This document shows, piece by piece, positions 56,760-64,000 of a stretch of DNA of 64,000 nucleotides (within the stretch, counting starts at the first letter, position 1; each line of letters opens with the position of its first letter). The notes below the pieces were generated by a model that worked only from the letters and a program-made list of their open reading frames with translations, searched no databases and was not told the origin of the DNA. The DNA is taken from positions 2,046,001 to 2,110,000 of the forward strand of contig JAACJP010000001.1 in assembly GCA_013368375.1 (NCBI GenBank), in the 5' to 3' direction. Origin of the DNA: Tricholomella constricta. Taxonomy: Eukaryota > Basidiomycota > Agaricomycetes > Agaricales > Lyophyllaceae. Both the position numbers and the translations under genes were made by a program.

Positions 56760-59700
56760 TTAAGATTCCGCTGGGGTATAATTTTGCGTGGGCTTGGCAT
56801 TGACAGGATTGGTGTTCTCGTGCATATGGTTCGAGGTTCCATTGTCGTTGTGGACTTCTCCGTTTCCAACTCGAGCCATCCCATTAGAGGCGTCCTTGCC
56901 GCGATGCGAGAGGGGTTCGATCACCAGCGCTTCAGGCTTGAATCTTTTCTGCACTCGGCGTCTGTGAGAACTTGTATCGGTCGCAGACTCGCCGCCAAGG
57001 AAAAGTTCCACCAGTTCACTTTCAATTACCGCATCGGCGGGGGTAGCATGGTCGCGAGCAACTGATGGCGACGGTGAGGGATATGGAACATCATAGGTGG
57101 TCGGCCCCACCGGGATGCGAGATTTGGCAAGAAACATGTCGAAAACGAGGCGGCATTCATCTGCGGTTGTAGCCCTTGCAAGGAGGCGATGCATATCTTG
57201 CGCATCGCTGCTAGAAATATGAGGCTTGGAGCTGATGTCGACGTACACAGGTGGAGGCTTGCGAACAGGCGACGTTGGCGATGTGACGTGTGAGCGGCTT
57301 TGAGGTTTTGACCTGTCCATTACGACAGACGACTGGGAACCATCGGTCTTTGCTTGAGCACTGACTGTGCGAGGAGGGCCTGACACTGGAGGGAGATTTT
57401 CAACAATGGCATTCCGCTGGTATTGCTCACGTCCGTTTGTTTGGGAGGGTTGTCGACGGCTCGAAGAAACACTTCCATTATGCTCCCTTTGTATAGGAAC
57501 TGGGGGTACCAACTCTGGGTGTTGAGCTTCAGAGGGTGAAGGCCGCCCCTTCATCGATGCGCTTCGGGAACGCGAACTGCTGAGAGGCTGCTCGTCGAAC
57601 GAGTCACGAAGTGATGCGGGTGGAGAGATAGGGCGAGGGGGCCGTGGGGGAATGGGACGGTTGGCGAGAGAAGACAAGTTTCCGTGAGATGGCTTCGTAG
57701 AAATAGCTGAACGAACAGATTGCGGTGACTTGGTTTTCGCCAAGTCATCGGAACCGCGAGACCGTTCCACATTGCTTAGAGACAATTTGGAGATCATCCT
57801 CTGCAACCGACCCGTTCCTTTGGGCTTTCCGTTCTCTGAGTTGCCATTGTGCGGCCCATCTGCGTTGAATTCAGAAGGACCGTCTACATCTGGTGGACCT
57901 TCTGCCAAAAAGTCCATCAAGTCCCGTGTGCTAGCGGAAACCGCATGCGGCCCATTGCGCCTAGGGGTCGTTACTTTGGCTGGGGTCTGTGGGACGGTGA
58001 TGTCTTCATCATCTGAGCCAGCCATCACATCATCGAGGTCAAGGGATTCTCGGTTGTGCTGGACTTTTCGGGTCCGAGGAGGGAAGGGATCCTGCCCCTG
58101 TCCTGGACGGCGGTTCTGCATCGCAGCCGAGTTGGAGACCGTGGGATGGACTGAAACCGGGGGGGTGGGGAATTGTGAGAGCTTTACAAACGCACGCGAC
58201 GCTGTGCTGGAGCCTGATGTTGAGATTGACCGTGCACGACTGGGAATCGGTGCGGAGGTAGAAGGGGAACTGACGCTGGCTTGGCGATTGCGAGTCGAGG
58301 CTATCGGAGGAGAAGGTTTGGTAGGGCTTTCTTCGTCGTCCTCCTTGATAGAATCGACGCGGAGAAGGGAGGGGCGACGACCAGTTGCTCGTGGTGGGAG
58401 AACAGGGGGATCAGATTCGGACTTGAATGATAGAGGAGGAACTGGGCGCCGACTACCGCGTTGGTCCTTTTCTTGTTTGTACACCTTTTTCGGCAGAAAA
58501 GTTTAAAAGTTTGATGACTAATCCAGGGGTGTCCCGACATACCTCCATCGTCTTCAAGCGATCAGGTGTGAGAGACACCTTCATGGTGGACGACGAACGC
58601 ATCAAGTCATCGAACTCCTGCTGCATTGCTTCGTCCTGAGAATTCATCAGAACTTGATAGGCGAGAGAGAGACGCACTGAACAACTGACCTCGTAGATTG
58701 ACCCCTCGTCGTTATACTGCGTCGCAGTATACCTAGAGTTCTCGCTGACAACAGAGTCGGACTTCTTGTGGCCATTTGAAGCATCTCCATCACGGTCGAT
58801 AGAAGATCTGCTGTTGGCTTTGAACATCTTCATCGCTCGCGTCTTTTCAAATGACGATCTAGACCCTGAGGTGGAAACAGGAGTGGGACCAACATTGGTT
58901 GCCATGCCAGACACTTCTGAAGAAAGGCGAGATCGTGCAGGTGCATCCTTAGACGTAGACAGATCTTGATGGGGAGAGGAAGTGCGCGAAGATCTGTCGT
59001 TCCTTGTGAATGACTTGCTTCGTCGCACCTTTGGAGCTATAGATAGCAGTTCTATCTGTTCATAGACTTTGTACAAACACGGTTAGTGACAGCTATTGGA
59101 TCCGAATGCATGCCTATACGGGCACGTACCTTTCATGGTCTTGAAAAGGTCATAAATGGAATGATCCTCGCAAAGCGCGACGAATAAATCCTGAACTGTT
59201 GCACTAGTGCGACTACTGTCCCTTGCAGCCACACGGCCAACGTTGGATAGAATATGCCTAAAATGCTATCAATTATCTGCGAAACGAAGCAACTTTTTAA
59301 CAAACACAAAGACTTACTCGCACATGGCTCTGCGTACCAGGAATGACACGTCAGACGGAGAAGAAATAACATGGAAGTAAAAAGGACGCACTCAAGGATG
59401 GCAGTAAGATACAAAGCAGCGGGCGCCATCAGGGTTACTTTCGGTGGTGTACCTCCCGTCGCACTCATTCTGTCGTTTATTCGACCCTCTGCCGCGTGGT
59501 CCTCGTCAGACTCGTTGAGTGTTGAGTAGGCTTCGCATTTCAGGCGCAATAACTAAGTGAGGGTGAGGGCGGGTGGGTCACGATGGTCAGATAAACATTA
59601 GATAGCAGAGACTGAAAAAGACTGGATCGAACCTCGAAAGCCCATTGCAAATGAAACGTCTTAGAGTCATCCTCGAGAACAGCAACGTCAGCTGGTGCCG

Positions 59701-60027
59701 TTCGATCCCAATACGCCCTCAACTCGACTTCTGCTTCCAAGAGTGCTTCTTTGCCAAGGGTGGTAGGAAGCAAGCTGAGCAGACTGGCGCGTAATTTGTC
59801 TGTCGAGAGCGAGCACGCCGTATTGAGGATACTGTAAAGGAATTCGTCCAAAAGCACGTTTATTGAACGCAGGGCTTCGATCTTTAGTTTTATTGGCCGT
59901 ATGTCGGAGAGAATAACATCAGCGGAGTGGGAGGAGATGTACAAAGGACCTAGAGACACATTAGCCCGCAATGTGAGTGCGAAAACATAAACTTGAGCCC
60001 ACCAGAGATGTCAGTAGAGCCAGCCAT
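56760..60027 (-). CDS. Conserved fungal protein with a histone-fold-like segment, function unknown
   Basis: The start MAGSTDISG is spliced to PLYISSHSADVILSDIRPIK. The N-terminal 240 residues look folded: LKIEALRSINVLLDEFLYSI, LGKEALLEAEVELRAYWDRT, LLRLKCEAYSTLNESDEDHA. At about 155-205, three exons join to APAALYLTAILEAMCEHILS then NVGRVAARDSSRTSATVQDL and FVALCEDHSIYDLFKTMK. This resembles the histone H2A alpha2-alpha3 region (YLAAVLEYL ... NAARDNKKTRI ... LAIRNDEEL). Then come VYEQIELLSIAPKVRRSKSF, EFDDLMRSSSTMKVSLTPDR with LKTMEVYKQEK, and about 570 disordered Ser/Pro-rich residues in the last exon (56760-58484 region). I recall similar uncharacterised proteins across fungi. No catalytic motif is seen. 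Confidence 0.83.
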
Positions 60028-60376
60028 GGTTAGACCGCGGTGGATGCACTGAAAGAAAGTATTGGTTTTCGCCAAGCAACATCAAGCCAAATTTGGATGT
60101 TGTTCTCAGGAGCTCGCCGGCGTCGCGATTGCCAATGGTCCGACTGACGGACCACGGTCTATCGACGTGATTAAGTCCAGCTATACATATCCAGCCTTAG
60201 TCTACATAGCTACGATAAATTTTCAGAGATATCAAGCCACTGATTGGAAAGTTTTCTCCACTTGAGTGTAGATCAGAAATGAGCCGGGCGAAGGCCTAAA
60301 AGCACCCATCATATGGCGGAAGCCACCTTATTTCGCAACATCTATCACAAATGCAGGATCAATTAGACACATCAAA
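60028..60376. other. Intergenic region between histone-fold-like gene start and C2H2 gene stop
   Basis: About 350 bp containing the promoter of the minus-strand gene starting at 60027. No ORF or RNA gene supported. Confidence 0.5.
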
Positions 60377-63300
60377 CTATGACATGGCGAGCATGATCTC
60401 AACAGCCTCTTCATCACGTTTGTGCTCGGTCGGGAAGTCCTCGTCTAGCTCGTCTACCTCATCTCGCTCTGGTTCCGGCACTGGCGAAGAGAACAGCTCC
60501 TCAATCTTGTCCGTTTCCTCGATCTTTGGCTCATCAGGCCCATTCCAGAGTACCATGCCGTCATAAACCATCTCCGACACTTCTCCGGATTCTAAATTTG
60601 CCATCCCACGAATTTTCGAAGGCTGAGAGGGCGTCGTCGAGAAATTCGTCGAGGGGAAATTGAGAAAGTCGTACTGCTGGTTACCACTCCGTTTCACGCC
60701 TTCACCAGATGATGTCCGCGTGAGTTTAGATGCTGCGTTGTAGCGTCTGATGCCTAGGTTGACAGGTCCCGCGATATTCCGTAGCACCTATTGATGGGAA
60801 TCAATCAGGACGAGCCGACAGACAACAATGCAGCAGAATATAGTTAGGTTCTCACCCACGGTCCCAATGCCGCATGGCGCTCCTTCGATATCGAGGCCTG
60901 CCGCACTGTTGGCTCAATCAAGTACGATGGAATGACATTGGGAGCTTCCGGCAGAGGTTCCAAAGTGGGGGTAAAGAGTGCAGTTGAGGGCTTGAGCATA
61001 GCGTTGCTATGCTCGGACTGATGATGTTTCGCAAGCTGACGTGGGGTCTTGAATGACTCTCGACAATCTTGACAAAGAAAAGAAAGCAACCAGTGAGTGA
61101 TGCGAATGATGGATGATTGGTGGCTCTATTCACCATTGTATGCACACGACAGCGGGATGGTTGCGTGGCTTTTGAGATGGTGAAAGAGCTGTACTGAGTT
61201 CCTCTCATGCCGGCCACAGTGCTGCCACAAGCATACATAAAATCCCTACCACCTAAACTTTAGCTTGAGGGTATCAAGGAAAGTTGGAAAAATACCTTGA
61301 ACGTCCTTTGCCACCTATGCGCAGAAGCGAAATGCTGTATGAGTTTCTCGGTGGAACTCAAGACTGCATTACATCCGTTCCATTTGCAGGGGCGCTCCGA
61401 CAATCGCGAGCACGAGAATCTCACGGCTTCAAGTTCAGCATCATCTGGTCAAGCATGAGCTGACGTTGTGAAAGCTGCGTAAATAAAGTAAAACTACGAA
61501 CCATTGACAAAACCGTTACTCGCAGGATCCGTATCAACGTCTTCTAATTCCTACTTGGTTAAATTAGAACATGGGCTTACGGCGGAGGCATACCTTCGTC
61601 GTCCATTGTGGTATCTGAAGAACTTATTTCCTCTACTTCAGGCTCAATCTCGTCCATCACCACTACTGGCGTAGATAGCCGTCGACGCTTCCTCAACCGC
61701 CGGGTTCTGTGTCTCAGAACATAGTCTGGGAGGGGAGGGACAAGAATATAGAATGGTTGGCTCCTGGGTACCTGCCGACTACTGCTGGATGTGTCATCAA
61801 GAATTAAGTCGTTGAAAATCTCCTCAACCGCGACACCCGTCGGTTTAACGAACGGCGACGATGAGGGGGAAGGCAAGAAAAGAGGCGTTTTAGCTCGTTG
61901 TGGGAGGAAAATGGTGGAAGCGGGTGCCGCATCATCGGGTGGCGGTGACCTTGACGACGATTTGGTAGGGACGCGGGACGAAGCGATGACAGTTTCGTCC
62001 TGAGCGGTGAGCGTGGATGAACCGAAGATAGGTGGCGGCGATTGAGGTGTCTCGAAGGGTGAAGTGACAGAGGTTTCGTGCTCGGCAGCAGGAGGGGATG
62101 GTCGAGAAATAGACGGTGTTGGCAATGAAACCGTTTCCGAGGAGCTGCCTTTGGAGAACGCCGAAGGGTTTAACACCCAAGGCCTGTAATACTGTCCGGA
62201 GGGTCCAGCTGGAGGCTGCACATCTGCGTGGCTACCGGTAGAATAATGAGATCGTTGCTGTGTCCGCAGACTGGAGGGTTCCGCCTGAGGAGAAGGTACT
62301 GCACCACCATTTGCCTCGGTCGTCGATTCATCGTGTACAGGCGTGGATGCTTGTGTTCCCTGCCCCGATGCGTGCCGTTTAGCTGGTGGTTCTAACGGGT
62401 GTGGTGATGGTCCATCCTCCGGGTGAGATCGTTTATGGGAAGAAAAGCTGAGTGCACGTAAGAGGTCCTTGGCTAGACGTTTTTTGTCCGCCTGTGCAGG
62501 TGTACGTATTGATGGTCCCGAGGCAGACAACGGAGCAGTAGGCGTCGAAGGGCTCATGAAGGTCGTAGAAATGGATGTCGAAGCCGTAGTAGCAGAAGTA
62601 GGGAGCACTGGGACAGTAACAGAATTTGAAGAGCCATTGCTTGTTGCCGCCACTGCGGTGGTGGAGGTCCCTGGTGCCTGTGAACGCAGTGACTGGATGG
62701 TCGCATGCGGTGGAATACTATACGGCCGATATTTCTTCGCCTGCTCCTGGGTAAGAGGCTCCTGCAAGAATTGAAAGTTCCCATATTCATCCCGGTAAAC
62801 ATTGCGTGAACGTTTGGCAGGCCCTTGCGCCTTCATACTCAGTAATGTCGGCAATGGAAGGAAGGAGAATCCCGTTGGCCTGCTCGGATCCGGGAATATA
62901 AGAAAGAGCTTTGAGTCTACGTCCTTGTATATCCTGACAGTCGAATTCGGCAACGAGAGAAAGGTCTTGGGCTTCGCGCCGGATGTAAACTTTTCAGCTA
63001 GCCGTTCCAGGCGCTCCATCGACGCTGAGTTGGCAGTGAGCCTTTTTAGAAAAGCGACTGGATCTTCCGTCCCCGAGCCCGATGAACCCGCTGACAGAGG
63101 TATGACAGGGTGACGAATGGAGCTTTCCTCACTAGAAGCTGCAGAAGATCCAGCAGGCGCACTGGGTCCCATGGTTGAGGCAGGAGCGGGGACTGAAGAG
63201 GAAGAAGAGGAGTTGGACGCAGTAACCTGTTCCTGTGAAATAGTTGCCATAGTGCCGGGGGACGTTGAAAAAGGCTGCGTAGTCGCGCTAAGGGGAACGT

Positions 63301-63986
63301 TGGAGCTCGACGGAACGGATGTAGATTCCTGTGCGTTTGTCAGACCTCAATGATCACGAAAAAGGTCGATACCCACATCTACGCGTTGGGGTGCATCTAG
63401 CGCGCCAGCGAGACTTGATGATCCAGGTGCAGACGCTTGGGAAAGCTTTTTATGGATGCGTTCGTAAGTCTTAAAATGTGGACAACTTACGTGGTCTGTG
63501 GGAGTGCAATCTTGTTCGATGAATCTGATCCACGAAATTAGGCACGGAAGAGCCAGACGCGACGGCTGGGGTGTACGAGAAATGTTGCGACTGATCAGTT
63601 CCCTGGCTTGAGGTGGTCTGCGATGTGGCTAACAGTTGTGCAAATGGTGCTGGATGGACGAGCTGAGCAGATGTCATCTGAAATTGATTCGACTGCAAAG
63701 ATTGTTGCATGACTGGCTGCATTGGCAGTGCTTGTCGGCGCTGAGTTGTTGAAGCCGCCTGCCTCATGGGACCAGAAGCCGTGCGCCCATTCATCTGGGG
63801 GATCCTTTGAGTGGGTTGGGGCTGGTATTGGCCTCGTTCGGGTGAGGGTGCAAAATCGAGTCCCTGTCGCGTCGATGGCGCCGCTTGCGGCCTCTGGTAG
63901 TATTGTTGATTTACCTGCTGAGGCGGCATGCCTGGATAGCCTTGGCTAGTGTTGGAACTGCTCGACGCCTGTGCCGGATAATTCAT
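60377..63986 (-). CDS. C2H2 zinc-finger protein, probable DNA-binding regulator
   Basis: The start chosen is MNYPAQASSSSNTSQGYPG at 63986, 15 bp from the window edge, so an upstream exon cannot be excluded. The N-terminus is Gln/Pro/Ser-rich, followed by HFKTYERIHKKLSQ, and after an intron a large exon (61577-63309). That has a structured block: FLKRLTANSASMERLERLAE, KTFLSLPNSTVRIYKDVDSK, LFLIFPDPSRPTGFSFLPLP, NVYRDEYGNFQFLQEPLTQE. Near the C-terminus three C2H2-type fingers are built across introns: CKWNGC...HFASAH, CLWQHC...HHLKSH and CAYNDC...HHQSEH. The end is PWVLRNIAGPVNLGIRRYN and an acidic tail (VPEPERDEVDELDEDFPTE). Fingers plus low-complexity activation-like regions suggest a transcription or chromatin factor; targets are unknown. 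Confidence 0.82.
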
Positions 63987-64000
63987 ATGGCTGTTCGAAG

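Overview
The window looks like nuclear DNA of a filamentous basidiomycete, most likely Agaricomycetes. Genes are closely packed on both strands. Almost all are split by many 45-66 nt introns with GT donors (two look like GC-AG). Homologues throughout are eukaryotic and fungal in style. I see no rRNA, tRNA, transposon, CRISPR array or prokaryotic operon. Exon joins below were worked out by hand from splice signals, reading phase and family conservation.

Layout. 1-1390(-): edge-truncated unknown protein. 2509-6598(-): lipin-type phosphatidate phosphatase. 6903-7364(-): NDUFB9 of complex I, head-to-head with RRN3 (Pol I initiation factor) at 7508-10215(+). 10511-11818(+): nucleoside hydrolase. 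12418-14767(-): S28 serine peptidase. 15684-19358(+): seven-helix membrane protein with a very long tail. 19956-21417(-): THOC3-like WD40. 21534-22907(-): epoxide hydrolase. 23259-25784(+): Barentsz/CASC3-like protein. 26513-27262(+) and 27450-28556(+): two uncharacterised proteins. 28557-31023: a stretch without a gene I can support.

31024-33238(+): TPA1/OGFOD1 dioxygenase. 34032-35528(-): NOP13. 35805-38194(-): tail-anchored coiled-coil protein. 38594-42038(-): FG nucleoporin, overlapped at its start by a small membrane protein (42019-42606, -). 43337-44019(+): cytochrome b5. 44642-46000(-): RNase III. 46276-47199(-): PAPS reductase. 47483-48442(-): RCF2. 48743-52064(-): NUP98/NUP116 homologue, head-to-head with the Pol I subunit RPA135 at 52281-56547(+). 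56760-60027(-): fungal protein with a histone-fold-like segment. 60377-63986(-): C2H2 zinc-finger protein.

The genes are mostly housekeeping. There is a recurring nuclear theme: Pol I transcription (RRN3, RPA135), nucleolar RNA binding (NOP13), mRNP export and exon-junction factors (THOC3, Barentsz), and two FG nucleoporins. I found no convincing new multi-gene system. The most interesting points are a NUP98-type gene whose stop codon lies where the autoproteolytic bond would be, a histone-fold-like segment in an uncharacterised fungal protein, two likely GC-AG introns, two same-strand genes overlapping by 20 bp, tiny coding exons (one of only six coding bases), and a perfect Cbf1-type site upstream of PAPS reductase.
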